Assembly: GCF_030409055.1 (NCBI RefSeq)
Contig: NZ_CP116619.1
Coordinates: forward strand, 4,419,628-4,483,627
DNA length: 64,000 nt
Source of the DNA: Trichocoleus desertorum NBK24
GTDB lineage: Bacteria > Cyanobacteriota > Cyanobacteriia > FACHB-46
Direction: 5' to 3'
Below, piece by piece: positions 8,437 through 17,762 of this stretch (its first letter is position 1; each line of letters opens with the position of its first letter). A program made the position numbers and the translations under genes. The notes below the pieces were generated by a model, which ran no database searches, was not told the origin of the DNA, and saw only the letters and a program-made list of their open reading frames with translations.

Positions 8437-9222
8437 CTACTTTGGATCGCTTAAAACCGTTGTGGCCGCAGCGGATTGGAGGAACTGGGCGGCATCCGAT
8501 GATAAACCTGCCGTGTACTTCAATCCCTCAGGACTTTTGCCATAGAGCACAGCATAAAACACACAAGCAGCCAGATAAGAGCCTGCCAAGCTGGGATGGC
8601 TCCCGTCACTCTCCCAAAGTTGCAAATCTGGTCGCTGTGCTAAGGCAGTTTGCCAAGCCATACCAACAGGGGCTACTAAAAGATTGCGTTCTTGGGCGAT
8701 CGCCAGGTAGCCTGCTTGCAACTGCGCCTGCATGGTAGCAAAGTCTGGGTGCCCCACTTCCGCAAATCCATCTCGGCGACCCCAAGTCAGGAATAACAGA
8801 GTCCGAGCACCTGCTTGTTGAATCTGATCGTCTAGAATCCGAACAGCAGGATACATCTCTTGAGTGCGATTGGGTTCTACGGAAGACACAACACTTTGTT
8901 CTTGTAAAACTACAAAGGTCCACTGTTGTTGCCCAATCTTGTACAAGGTAGAAGCAGAGGTCGCATGTTGCATCAGCTTCCAACCTCCCTCTGCCACCAT
9001 ATCTATAGCGATCGCCTGCCCACCTGATTTCGCTAATTCCGATAACATCTGCGGCAAGTTATTTTGATAGGTGTAGCTGTTCCCAATGAATAGAATAGAT
9101 GAGGTTGGTTTTGGTTTTGGCTTGGGTGCGCTGCTACATCCCACAACTAGCCCTATCACTAGCATCTGACAGGCGAGACGACGAATCGTTGATAGTTGCC
9201 TATTGGGAGGGCTCCAGTTCAT
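8437..9222 (-). CDS. SGNH/GDSL-type hydrolase, predicted lipoprotein
   Basis: 261 residues. A basic N-terminus and hydrophobic stretch end in LVIGLVVGC, a lipobox giving a lipid-anchored protein, then a Lys-Pro repeat linker. The catalytic Ser lies in LFIGNSYTY (block I) and the Asp-His pair in ESDGSHPSLAGSYL (block V). SGNH enzymes cleave esters of lipids, sugars or peptidoglycan; substrate unknown. Its start overlaps the last 23 bases of the disrupted NTF2-like gene upstream, so the two were probably translationally coupled and the IS insertion may lower its expression. Confidence 0.8.
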   Translation of the reverse strand: MNWSPPNRQLSTIRRLACQMLVIGLVVGCSSAPKPKPKPTSSILFIGNSYTYQNNLPQMLSELAKSGGQAIAIDMVAEGGWKLMQHATSASTLYKIGQQQWTFVVLQEQSVVSSVEPNRTQEMYPAVRILDDQIQQAGARTLLFLTWGRRDGFAEVGHPDFATMQAQLQAGYLAIAQERNLLVAPVGMAWQTALAQRPDLQLWESDGSHPSLAGSYLAACVFYAVLYGKSPEGLKYTAGLSSDAAQFLQSAAATTVLSDPK

Positions 9223-9623
9223 ACAGTGCTCCTACAACAATCTTCCAGCCATCGCTTTCCTGCCGCATTGTGTAAGATAAGCCGAAACACTCTAGCTTTG
9301 TTCCATCTTCCTTGAAGCGAGTGACAATGCCACTCACGGTAGCAAGGCGATCGCTCAACTGTTCAACCCTGAGAGACTCAGTTCTACTGTAGGCATATCC
9401 TCGAAATTTGAGTTCCGCCATGACAGCAGTGAACACGACAAAGCCTTCAATCCAGTTTTTCACTGTCACCACTTTTTCTGGCGTAATCAAAATAGCTGGG
9501 TAGTGATAAAAAGATAGAACGGCTAAAGGGTTGAGGCGGGTGCAATTAAAAGTGGCAGCAGGAATTGAAGGACTGGAATAGCTATGATTTAGTAAATTCC
9601 TTACGAGCCAGGTGCATCATCCC

Positions 9624-9953
9624 ATGAGCCAAGAATCAACTGACAGTCCAGCGTGTGCTGGGGCCGAGTCCGAGAGCTTGGAAGAGCGGTTAAACCGTCA
9701 TCCTGACCTGAAAGCCAAGATAGAGACTTTGTTGTCAGTCGTGGAGAATGCCGAGGGAAATCTGGTCAAAGCCAATGAAGCCGAACAACGAGTGATTGAA
9801 GAAATTCAGCAACTGGGACACTCAGCCTTGCAAGGATGGGCAACCCGGCAAAATCAAGCCCAACACGATGAGTTTGTGAACACCAATCCCCGCGCTCAAC
9901 GCAGCCGAAAAAAAGACTCTATTGGTACACCCGCTTCGGAACCATCGAAGTGA
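9624..9953 (+). CDS. ISKra4-family transposase, N-terminal frame (OrfA)
   Basis: About 109 residues from ATG 9624 (GTG at 9612 is also possible). It has the N-terminal helix ESLEERLNRHPDLKAKIETL and a coiled-coil-like Glu-rich stretch found at the start of full-length ISKra4 transposases. Reading continues to TGA at 9951, but the family's normal continuation (WYTRFGTIEV) lies in the -1 frame. The switch point is the run of seven A at 9908-9914. Confidence 0.8.
   Translation: MSQESTDSPACAGAESESLEERLNRHPDLKAKIETLLSVVENAEGNLVKANEAEQRVIEEIQQLGHSALQGWATRQNQAQHDEFVNTNPRAQRSRKKDSIGTPASEPSK
9908..9914 (+). other. Putative programmed -1 frameshift site (A AAA AAA)
   Basis: In the OrfA frame the bases read CGA AAA AAA GAC. 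The heptamer A AAA AAA is a canonical slippery site. Slipping back one base gives AAA AAA AGA CTC TAT TGG, which continues into the conserved transposase sequence. No stop intervenes. The alternative is transcriptional slippage on the A run, or a decayed single-base loss. Confidence 0.65.
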
Positions 9954-10993
9954 GAGAGCAACTGTTTAGCCAAGGCAAAGGCAAAGGGATTACCCGACCC
10001 TTTCGGGAAGCCGCAGGAGTTAGTTGTCGGGGATATTCACTGCCGTTACAACGAGTGATGACTGATTTTGGAGCCGATGTACCGTTTGGACAAATTCCTC
10101 GGAAGTTGCAAGAACATCATGGCATTAGCGTGCCCGTGAGTTCTGCCCAAGCGGTGACCCAACGGCACGCCGAGCAGGTTTTACACTTGCAACGTCATCA
10201 ACTCAACACCGAGATACCAGAACACGATGGGGTAGATTGTCTGATTGTGGAGATGGATGGGAGCATGATTCCGATTGTCACCACCCAAACAACGACCCTT
10301 GAGAAGAAGGAGGTAGACCGTCGCACCACTCGCCAAGTCGGTTGGCAGGAAGCTCGCTTAGCCTTCGCTCGGACTCCAGAGCAAACTCATCCAGTATTTG
10401 GGGCGACCTTGGGAACTACTGATGAGGCAGGTGAGCAACTGGTTGCCAGTGCCATTCGAGCCGGGGTAGGACAACAAACCTTTGTGCATGGTATCGGGGA
10501 TGGTGCTCCCTGGATTGCCGACCAAATTTCCCAACGATTCGGTCAACCCGGTCGCTATTTACTCGATTTCTATCATCTGTGTGAGTATCTCGTCGATGCC
10601 AGCAGCGTTTGTGCTCCAGAGAGCCCCAAGACGTGGCTAGCGCAGCAAAAGCGGCGGCTCAAACACAACCACGTCGCAGCAGTCCTCAAAGCATTGCGTC
10701 CTTTTGTGGAAGCAGACCCGGTGCCTGACAAAACAGCACCCGTCCGTTGTGCTTCCCGCTACATCTCTAATCGCTTAGAGCAACTCGACTACAAAGGAGC
10801 AATTGCCGCAGACTTACCGATTGGTTCGGGTGAAATTGAGAGTGCTCATCGCTATGTGATTCAGCAACGACTGAAACGCTCGGGCAGTTGGTGGAGTGTC
10901 AAACATGCGGAGGCAATGTTAGCCTTGCGAGTGCTGCGGACGAACCAGGATTGGCACTCTTACTGGGCGAGTCTTGCTCAAAATCCAGCTTGA
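9950..10993 (+). CDS. ISKra4-family transposase, catalytic frame (OrfB)
   Basis: 347 residues counted from a GTG at 9950; the frame is open upstream to the slippery site, so the real product is probably a ~456-460-residue OrfAB fusion. Recognisable family blocks are FGADVPFGQIPRKLQEHHGI, EMDGSMIPIV (first Asp), GDGAPWI (second Asp), LLDFYHLCEYL, and IGSGEIESAHRYVIQQRLK (Glu). The catalytic residues D, D and E are all present, so the element looks capable of movement if frameshifting occurs. Confidence 0.9.
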   Translation: MREQLFSQGKGKGITRPFREAAGVSCRGYSLPLQRVMTDFGADVPFGQIPRKLQEHHGISVPVSSAQAVTQRHAEQVLHLQRHQLNTEIPEHDGVDCLIVEMDGSMIPIVTTQTTTLEKKEVDRRTTRQVGWQEARLAFARTPEQTHPVFGATLGTTDEAGEQLVASAIRAGVGQQTFVHGIGDGAPWIADQISQRFGQPGRYLLDFYHLCEYLVDASSVCAPESPKTWLAQQKRRLKHNHVAAVLKALRPFVEADPVPDKTAPVRCASRYISNRLEQLDYKGAIAADLPIGSGEIESAHRYVIQQRLKRSGSWWSVKHAEAMLALRVLRTNQDWHSYWASLAQNPA

Positions 10994-11145
10994 CCTAACC
11001 TGCTACTTTTAATTACACCCGGTTGAGGCTCTCAAAAGTTTTGGCGTATTGCTGGAATGTATCGAGTATGTTGCTTGAATCGTTAATCATACGCGGTTTA
11101 TGAATAAAAGGTAGACAGGATGAAGCATACAGACTAAATCAATCA

Positions 11146-11904
11146 CTAGGTCTGCAAGAAATTAATGATTGCTGCTGCTGTAGGTTCTGGATGACTGAAG
11201 CAGAAGGCATGACCTGCGTCTACAAGTACCTCTAACTTGGCACCAGGGATGTTTTTAACTAAAAACTCGCTATTTTGCTGCGGGATAATGCGATCGCTAT
11301 CTCCTGTAATCACTAACGTAGGAGCCGTTATCTCACCTAACAAATCACAGGTGTCGTGAGTGCTCATCGCTTGATATTGGCGGGACAGCGCTTCTCCTTG
11401 GCTGTGGTAAGGTACGGTAGTTTGAAAAAATTCAATTAGACGGCTTTGACTCGTTCGCAGAAATTCTAGTGGAAAAAGCTGCTCTAAAATATGGTCATTC
11501 CCAAGCCCCGCAGGAGGATTAAACTGACTACAGGTGCCGCCTGCCATCGTGCAGCCTAAAATTAGTTTGTTAAGTTGGTCAGCATGATGGAGTGCAAACT
11601 GTTGAGCCACCATTCCTCCCATACTGATACCAAACACATGGGCTTTAGTCTCACCCAACGCTTCTAATAAACCTACGGCATCCTCTGCCATTTGAGCGGT
11701 GGTGTATGTTCCTGTCACCTGGCTCGTTTCCCCGGCATCTCGGTTATCAAACAAAATGACTTTGTAATGCTGAGCTAGTAACTTCGGCAGTTTAGTCCCC
11801 CAATCTAACAAGCTAAAGCTGAGACCCATCATCATTAAAAGTGGATCTCCTTCACCATAAATCTTGTAATTAATCTCTAGACCATTGATATCAACTTTAG
11901 GCAT
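11146..11904 (-). CDS. Alpha/beta hydrolase
   Basis: 252 residues with the alpha/beta-hydrolase fold. Nucleophile elbow GISMGG (Ser about residue 94), oxyanion region near MMMGLSFS, acid in ITGDSDRII and His in DAGHAFCFSHP. It resembles esterases and 3-oxoadipate enol-lactonase-like enzymes, but nothing nearby suggests aromatic catabolism. Cytosolic: no signal peptide. Substrate unknown. Confidence 0.85.
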   Translation of the reverse strand: MPKVDINGLEINYKIYGEGDPLLMMMGLSFSLLDWGTKLPKLLAQHYKVILFDNRDAGETSQVTGTYTTAQMAEDAVGLLEALGETKAHVFGISMGGMVAQQFALHHADQLNKLILGCTMAGGTCSQFNPPAGLGNDHILEQLFPLEFLRTSQSRLIEFFQTTVPYHSQGEALSRQYQAMSTHDTCDLLGEITAPTLVITGDSDRIIPQQNSEFLVKNIPGAKLEVLVDAGHAFCFSHPEPTAAAIINFLQT

Positions 11905-11991
11905 ATCACCTCATTTGTAAGAATCAAAAAAGAGATGTAAGGCACCGTAGCACCCCAATTCTCTCTGCCACCAAAGCAGCGATCGCCTTGA

Positions 11992-12321
11992 TCATAAATC
12001 TCTATCTCGAATAATTTCGTATTCTTCACCCAGTTCAGCACGGATCAGCTCTAAGATTTGGCTCACCGCAGCATTGAAGCGATCGCATTCTTCTGGTTGC
12101 CACGGGCTAGAACCCAGCGGATCATCCCAATCCAGAGCTGTATCATGCCATTCAGCGAGCGATCGCACTTGTTCTGAGATTTCAGGATTTAGCCCTAACT
12201 CCTCAGGCTCAATAGAACCTACACCAAAGCGATCGCGGGCTGCATCATTGCCACACCAAAATGGTGAATCACAACCCCAGTCATAAAAAAATCGGATTTG
12301 GTAATGTCGCTTTAGACTCAC
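11992..12321 (-). CDS. Conserved hypothetical protein, acidic
   Basis: 109 residues rich in Asp, Glu and Trp (DWGCDSPFWCGNDAARDRFG near the start, DWDDPLGSSPW in the middle). No known domain recognised. Soluble, with no signal peptide. The codon use and HIP1 sites match its neighbours, which supports a real gene. Confidence 0.55.
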   Translation of the reverse strand: MSLKRHYQIRFFYDWGCDSPFWCGNDAARDRFGVGSIEPEELGLNPEISEQVRSLAEWHDTALDWDDPLGSSPWQPEECDRFNAAVSQILELIRAELGEEYEIIRDRDL

Positions 12322-12634
12322 AGTGTATTCTATTCAACTAAAAAATTAAAAAAAATTACGGTAAGTTGTATTAGGTTTTATCCAGGTTTAAAACTCTCTG
12401 TTCCTTCTTCTATGAATGATCTGACGATCGCTCTAGCTTTCTATGATGTCTTTGACGCGAATAATTTTGATGGTGATTTTAATATTTGTGTAGGCTATTT
12501 TTAGGTGCAATTCAGTTATTGATTTTCCCTGTAAAGAAGAGTATTTCTAACAGATTGGACGATACATCACCAAACGAGCTGGGAACTCTAAGCCTAGATT
12601 ACATCGGCACGAGTCGTAAATTCTGGTCATAAAA
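12322..12634. other. Intergenic region of 313 bp
   Basis: AT-rich leader between divergent genes. No RNA gene or clear promoter consensus was recognised; presumably it holds the promoter of the histidine kinase that starts at 12635. Confidence 0.5.
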
Positions 12635-14854
12635 ATGCTTCGCTCCAGCAAAACTAAAGCGCTACCATTGCAGCTTGTGCTGATTGTTCCATTTGTTTTA
12701 CAAATTTTTGGAGCAGTGGGACTTGTTGGCTATCTCTCCTTTAGAAACGGACAGAAAGCGGTCAATGAGTTGGCGGAGCAGTTGATGGAACGCACAAGCA
12801 ACACCGTTGATCAGCACTTAGATTCTTATCTCTCGGTTCCCCATAAGGTGGCCCAGATTAATGCAGACGCGATTCGTATGGGATTGCTGGATGTCCGCGA
12901 TCGCGAAACAGTTGGCAAGTATTTCTGGCACCAAATGCAAGCCTATGATGTCAGCTACATCGGCGTTGGGCTGACCACAGGTGAGGGGGTGGGAGCCGCT
13001 CGTTATGATGGCAAAACGGTCACGATGGATGATTGGAGTGCTAAACCTCCCAATAACTGGACTAGCTACGCCTTAAATGCCCAAGGCGATCGCACTCGTG
13101 TGCTAGAGACTTTGGATTGGAGCAACTTTCAACAACCGTGGTATACAGGCCCAGTCAAAGCGGGTAAACCAGTCTGGTCTCCGATCTATGTGATTAACTA
13201 CCCCAATGAGGTTTATATTGCCACCTCAGCGGGTCGTCCCATCTACAATGCGAATAATCAATTGCTGGGCATGGTCAGCATTGATGTTTCTCTCCTCAAG
13301 CTCAGTAATTTCTTGCGGAGTTTAGAAGTCAGTCGAACGGGCCAAGTTTTTATTTTGGAGCAAGACGGAACCTTAATTGCTAATTCTGGAGAAGCACAAC
13401 CTTTCACGTTGGTTAAAGGAGAGATTCAGCGGCTCAAGGCGATCGATAGCCCCGATCCAGTCGTACAAAAAGTGTCTCAACAAATCCAAAAACGCTTTAA
13501 CAATTCCTCCAAAATTACGACTACTCAAGAATTAGAGCTTGATCTACAGGGAGAGTCGCATCATGTCCACATTACTCCCTGGCGCGATGAGTATGGCTTG
13601 GATTGGCTAGTGGTGATGAGCGTGCCAGATAGCGCTTTCATGGGCCAAATTGATGCCAATACTCGCAGCACCATTTGGCTCTGTTTAGGAGCCTTGGGCG
13701 TTGCTTCTGTATTAGGTGTTTTTACCTCTCGCTGGATCATTCGCCCGATTTTGCGACTCAATCGAGCCAGTGAAGCAATGGCATCTGGAGACTTAGATCA
13801 GCAAGTAGAAGATAGCGGCATTGGAGAATTCAACATCCTTGCTACTTCCTTTAACCACATGGCAGGGCAGCTACGCGAGTCGTTTGCAGCTCTGGAACAA
13901 AGCAACGAAGAACTGGAAGATCGAGTAGAACGACGCACGGTTGAACTCAAAAATGTTTTAGGGGAGTTGCAACGGACTCAGGCCCAAGTGCTTCAGAGCG
14001 AGAAAATGTCTAGCTTGGGCCAGCTAGTTGCTGGAGTTGCCCATGAAATTAATAATCCAGTTAATTTTATTCATGGCAATCTCACTTATGTACAGGAATA
14101 CACTGAAAATTTGCTAGCGCTAATGCAGCTGTATCAACAGCACTATTCCAAGCCTATTTCTGAGATTCAGACTATGGCTGAAGAGATCGACTTGGAGTTT
14201 TTACAAGCAGACTTACCCAAGATGTTGTCTTCTATGAGAGTAGGCACCGATCGCATTCGTCAGATTGTGTTGTCCCTGCGAAACTTCTCCCGCATGGATG
14301 AATCAGAGATCAAGCCTGTGAATATTCATGATGGTCTTGATAGCACGCTGATGATTTTGCAGCATCGCCTCAAAGCTCGTCCAGACAGAGCAGAAATTGA
14401 GGTGGTCAAAGAGTATAGCGATTTCCCCCTAGTGGAATGCTACGCTGGCCAACTGAATCAAGTGTTCATGAACATTCTCACCAATGCGATCGACGCAATG
14501 GAAGAGAACAATGCCAACAGAATTTCTCAAGGGATGCAGGTCAAGCCTAGCCAGATTACAATCCGCACCGCTGTGAGTGATGATCAGTGGGTGCAAATTG
14601 CGATCGCAGACAATGGCCCTGGTGTTCCACCAGCAATTCAGCAACGCCTTTTCGATCCCTTCTTCACTACAAAAGCAATTGGTAAAGGAACAGGCATGGG
14701 CATGTCAATCAGCTACCAAATTATTACTGAAAAACATAACGGTCAACTAGATTGTTTCTCAATCCTAGGAGAGAAAACTGAATTTACCATTCAGATCCCA
14801 ATTCGGCAGCAAAGCCAGTCGGTAGCACTGGTGGGAGCGGAGAGGGAGGGATGA
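12635..14854 (+). CDS. Membrane sensor histidine kinase (Cache-HAMP-HisKA-HATPase)
   Basis: 739 residues. TM1 is at ~13-34 and TM2 at ~345-365, enclosing a ~300-residue extracytoplasmic dCache-type sensor domain (WYTGPVKAGKPVWSPIY and IATSAGRPIY are typical). HAMP follows at ~366-418, then a coiled coil. The phosphoacceptor is H470 in [14 protein letters not shown], and the ATPase has N box, DNGPGVP and the GKGTGMGMSIS lid. Dimeric sensor kinases of this type sense small ligands such as amino or carboxylic acids; the ligand is unknown. No response regulator is adjacent, so it is an orphan kinase. The last codons run into a GA-rich repeat. Confidence 0.92.
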   Translation: MLRSSKTKALPLQLVLIVPFVLQIFGAVGLVGYLSFRNGQKAVNELAEQLMERTSNTVDQHLDSYLSVPHKVAQINADAIRMGLLDVRDRETVGKYFWHQMQAYDVSYIGVGLTTGEGVGAARYDGKTVTMDDWSAKPPNNWTSYALNAQGDRTRVLETLDWSNFQQPWYTGPVKAGKPVWSPIYVINYPNEVYIATSAGRPIYNANNQLLGMVSIDVSLLKLSNFLRSLEVSRTGQVFILEQDGTLIANSGEAQPFTLVKGEIQRLKAIDSPDPVVQKVSQQIQKRFNNSSKITTTQELELDLQGESHHVHITPWRDEYGLDWLVVMSVPDSAFMGQIDANTRSTIWLCLGALGVASVLGVFTSRWIIRPILRLNRASEAMASGDLDQQVEDSGIGEFNILATSFNHMAGQLRESFAALEQSNEELEDRVERRTVELKNVLGELQRTQAQVLQSEKMSSLGQLVAGVAHEINNPVNFIHGNLTYVQEYTENLLALMQLYQQHYSKPISEIQTMAEEIDLEFLQADLPKMLSSMRVGTDRIRQIVLSLRNFSRMDESEIKPVNIHDGLDSTLMILQHRLKARPDRAEIEVVKEYSDFPLVECYAGQLNQVFMNILTNAIDAMEENNANRISQGMQVKPSQITIRTAVSDDQWVQIAIADNGPGVPPAIQQRLFDPFFTTKAIGKGTGMGMSISYQIITEKHNGQLDCFSILGEKTEFTIQIPIRQQSQSVALVGAEREG

Positions 14855-14956
14855 GGAAAGGTGAGGGGAGAGGGGTGAGGAGTGAGGGGTACATAGGGTA
14901 CAGAACAGCCAATAGCTAAGCTCCTAACCCAGACTCGAAATACCTACAGTCAGCTT

Positions 14957-15034
14957 CGTTTGGAGGAGGTCTGGAGGACGCAACCGTCCTTCAGCGGGGG
15001 TTTGGGGGCGAGTGCCCCCAAGGGTTCGGATTTA
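14957..15034 (+). repeat. GC-rich double-hairpin intergenic repeat, copy A
   Basis: Contains AGGACG-caac-CGTCCT and TTGGGGGC-gagt-GCCCCCAA stem-loops, ending in GGTTCGGATTTAG. Homologous copies are at 45432-45494 (inverted), 58407-58483 and 62195-62270. Copy A differs from the others by a paired change (G-C to A-T) in the first stem. Confidence 0.85.
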
Positions 15035-15174
15035 GGTAAGCGATCGCCTTTACCAAAGCGTTTCTCTTAAAGCGCTTTAACCAATTTATGCGTCATGACA
15101 GAGGGTAATAGATTAAATTCTCCTTAAACTGCTTAATGGCTACTTAAATTTATTTAATTGAATAGGCGCTGAGG

Positions 15175-16905
15175 TTGGCTGTGGTTACGAAGCTGAAGAG
15201 GTTTAAGGTTGCTCCGCTGCAAATGACGGGGCTGAAATTGCTGCTGTCTTATCAGCGGAACTGGTTGCGAGGAGATTTGTTGGCGGGGGTGACAGTTGCC
15301 GCCTACTTGATTCCTCAATGCATGGCCTACGGAGAACTAGCAGGGGTAGAACCCGTTGTGGGATTGTGGGCCATTCTGCCACCCATGCTAATCTATGCAG
15401 TTTTAGGATCATCCCCTCAACTTTCAGTCGGGCCAGAATCAACGACAGCCGTCATGACTGCCGCCGCGATCGCGCCCTTGGTAGCAGCGGATGGGAGCAA
15501 CTATGCTAGCCTTGCTTCCTTACTCGCCCTCCTGGTAGGGCTAATTTGTATCGTTGGCTCCGTGGCTCAGCTAGGCTTTTTGGCCGACCTACTCTCCAAG
15601 CCGATTTTGGTGGGCTATATGGCTGGCGTGGCCGTGATTATGATCGCAGGTCAACTTGGCAAGATTGGCGGTTTCTCGCTTGATGCCAACACTGTGTATG
15701 GTCAGGTTGGAGAATTCTTCAGCAAATTGGATCAAGTCCATTCTCCTACTTTGATTCTTGCAGTTCTGGTTTTAGGTTTCCTATTCATCGTCCAACGTCG
15801 CTTTCCTACCTTGCCAGGGCCACTGTTAGCAGTATTGGCAACCACGGCTGCTGTAGCACTTCTGCATCTCGATCAGCAAGGCGTGGCTGTAGTCGGAGAA
15901 ATTCCAGCAAAGTTGCCTCCTTTGGCGCTACCTCGACTGCCCCTCCAGGAATTGCTGCCCCTTGTGGCTTCTGCCATCGGCATTGCGATCGTGGGCTATT
16001 CTGACAATGTGCTAACGGCACGAGCCTTTGCCACACGGAATCGTTATAAGATTGATGCTAACCAAGAGCTCTTGGCCCTAGGCGCTTCTAATCTAGGCAA
16101 TGGATTCATCCAAGGTTTTCCAGTCAGTAGTAGTGGTAGCCGCACTGTGATTGGCGATTCCTTGGGTAGCAAAACCCAGTTATTTTCGCTGGTCGCTTTT
16201 GTTGTCGTCATCCTCGTATTGTTATTTCTGCGTCCAGTGCTGGCGCTGTTTCCCAAAGCCGCTCTAGGGGCGATCGTCATCTACGCGGCAACTAAACTCA
16301 TTGAAATCCCAGAATTCATTAGACTCTATCGCTTCCGCCGCAGCGAGTTTGTCCTGGCTCTGATTACGACCGTGGGGGTCTTAGCTACAGATATTTTGGT
16401 GGGGGTAGGGGTTGCCGTTGGCTTATCTATGATTGATTTGTTTGCCAGAGTTGCTCGTCCTCATGATGCTGTTTTAGGAGAAGTGCCAGGGTTGCCAGGG
16501 CTGCACGACATTGAAGATTGGGAAGGAGCTGCGACAATTCCAGGTTTAGTCCTCTACCGCTATGACGCGCCTCTGTGCTTTGCCAATGTAGAAGATTTTA
16601 AGCGTCGTGCCCTTGAAGCCATAGAAGCTGAAACAACTCCCGTGGAATGGTTTGTCCTTAATACAGAGGCGATCGTGGAATTGGACATTACTGCTGTAGA
16701 CATGCTGGAAGAATTACGAAACGAGCTTGCCAATCGAGGCATCATCTTTGCGATGACTCGCGTTAAGCGAGACCTCTATCATCAACTACAGCGATCGGGC
16801 CTTCTTGACAAGATGGGTTCAGAACAAATTTATCTCACGATACACACCGCGATCGCTGGCTTTGAGGCACGTCACCAACAGTTCAGCGAGAAAATTGAAC
16901 AATAA
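15175..16905 (+). CDS. SulP/SLC26 family anion transporter with STAS domain
   Basis: About 576 residues from a TTG start (GTG at 15181 and ATG at 15223 are alternatives). The N-terminal signature AAYLIPQCMAYGELAGVEPVVGLW and SVGPESTTAVM mark the SulP fold with 12-14 membrane segments. The C-terminal ~100 residues (LDITAVDMLEELRNELANRG) form a STAS domain. The family carries sulfate, bicarbonate or other anions, often with Na+ or H+. It is not close to BicA by its N-terminal motifs, so sulfate or an organic anion is as likely as bicarbonate. Confidence 0.88.
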   Translation: MAVVTKLKRFKVAPLQMTGLKLLLSYQRNWLRGDLLAGVTVAAYLIPQCMAYGELAGVEPVVGLWAILPPMLIYAVLGSSPQLSVGPESTTAVMTAAAIAPLVAADGSNYASLASLLALLVGLICIVGSVAQLGFLADLLSKPILVGYMAGVAVIMIAGQLGKIGGFSLDANTVYGQVGEFFSKLDQVHSPTLILAVLVLGFLFIVQRRFPTLPGPLLAVLATTAAVALLHLDQQGVAVVGEIPAKLPPLALPRLPLQELLPLVASAIGIAIVGYSDNVLTARAFATRNRYKIDANQELLALGASNLGNGFIQGFPVSSSGSRTVIGDSLGSKTQLFSLVAFVVVILVLLFLRPVLALFPKAALGAIVIYAATKLIEIPEFIRLYRFRRSEFVLALITTVGVLATDILVGVGVAVGLSMIDLFARVARPHDAVLGEVPGLPGLHDIEDWEGAATIPGLVLYRYDAPLCFANVEDFKRRALEAIEAETTPVEWFVLNTEAIVELDITAVDMLEELRNELANRGIIFAMTRVKRDLYHQLQRSGLLDKMGSEQIYLTIHTAIAGFEARHQQFSEKIEQ

Positions 16906-17106
16906 AGATAAATACTGTTGATTGTCAGATTCATTGCCAAGCAAAGAAGTGCGTTGAGTCACAGAATGCGATCGCTCATGCAGATGACCTGACTGGGCGA
17001 TTCCGATGGATTGGAAAAAACATAAGCTGATTGACTAGGGGCGAGGATGTTACTAACCTGTAGCTCACTCTGGACTCAATAAACATCAGCAATTCCCAGT
17101 ACTGCC

Positions 17107-17730
17107 GTGGTTGAAGCGTTTAATACTGTTTTCACTCAACTCCTGTTTTTTGTTGGCTCTACTCTATCCTCTTCTTTGGTTGCATTACTCCTTTTCATGG
17201 GGCCTGCTTTAGGAGCGATCGCCGTTCGCCGCTCCCTGTCAGTGCGTTGGCATTTGCTTCTATTGGGGATTTGCATCTTTTATGGGGCTGTACCACTCCT
17301 CATGGGCTGGGGAGGATTGGCTCTGGCTGAGCGCTTTAGCTGCGATGTAGACATCACGATTTACAAGTGCGCCGAAAAGCCCCAACTAAGTGATTTGATT
17401 ACAGCCCTGACTTTTGCCCCCTGGGGATTAATGATCACAATTCCATCCAGTGTATTGGGTGTCATAGGACTTGCGATCTCTTTAGTGCTCAGAGTGGTTA
17501 GCTCTAGTCAAGGAAGACAAACATCCCCAAGCTCAACTGCTGCTTTTTATCGTAACCACCGCCATAAGGTGATTGCAGGAGTCTGTACAGCGATCGCCCA
17601 ACGATGGAATTTACCGCTTCTAGGAGTCAGGATTGCTACAGTCGCCTTAGCAGTCATCATACCCATATTGGCCTTACCATTATATTTCTGGTTGTGGTTG
17701 GCATTGCCGCTGGAACCCCAACTTTCATAG
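17107..17730 (+). CDS. Membrane protein with C-terminal PspC domain
   Basis: 207 residues from GTG. Three N-terminal membrane segments (about 15-35, 48-70, 100-125), then a PspC-like domain at ~150-207: FYRNHRHKVIAGVCTAIAQRWNLPLLGVRIATV, ending in a hydrophobic hairpin. PspC domains occur in envelope-stress proteins of the inner membrane. A fusion of an unknown membrane module with PspC is not unusual, but its function here is unknown. Confidence 0.7.
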   Translation: MVEAFNTVFTQLLFFVGSTLSSSLVALLLFMGPALGAIAVRRSLSVRWHLLLLGICIFYGAVPLLMGWGGLALAERFSCDVDITIYKCAEKPQLSDLITALTFAPWGLMITIPSSVLGVIGLAISLVLRVVSSSQGRQTSPSSTAAFYRNHRHKVIAGVCTAIAQRWNLPLLGVRIATVALAVIIPILALPLYFWLWLALPLEPQLS

Positions 17731-17762
17731 TTGGTTAGGAGCTGGAAGGCTATGGCGATCGC

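Larger units (their letters stand above)
9538..11020 (+). mobile_element. ISKra4-family insertion sequence (1483 bp)
   Basis: Terminal inverted repeats are GGGTGCAATTAAAAGTGGCA on the left and the matching GGGTGTAATTAAAAGTAGCA read inward from the right. The 9-bp direct repeat GGTTGAGGC flanks it at 9529-9537 and 11021-11029. It carries two overlapping frames that together make one transposase. Insertion is inside the NTF2-like gene, whose frame is restored by removing the element. Confidence 0.95.
9200..11090 (-). pseudogene. NTF2-like protein gene interrupted by ISKra4-family element
   Basis: The gene starts at ATG 11090 (MINDSSNILDTFQQ) and runs into the IS at 11021. It resumes at 9537 and ends at 9200. 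Removing the IS and one target copy gives one open frame of ~134 residues that passes through FESLNPLAVLSFYHYPAIL and then ITPEKVVTVKNW. Length and pattern fit SnoaL/NTF2-like small alpha+beta barrels, which can be enzymes or ligand-binding proteins. The 3' part alone could still be translated from ATG 9490 as a 96-residue fragment, but it lacks the first helices and is unlikely to fold. Confidence 0.85.

Noticed and set aside
15175-16905. Identification as the bicarbonate transporter BicA
   Set aside because: The N-terminal motifs and STAS region fit the general SulP group, and the N-terminal sequence does not resemble BicA.
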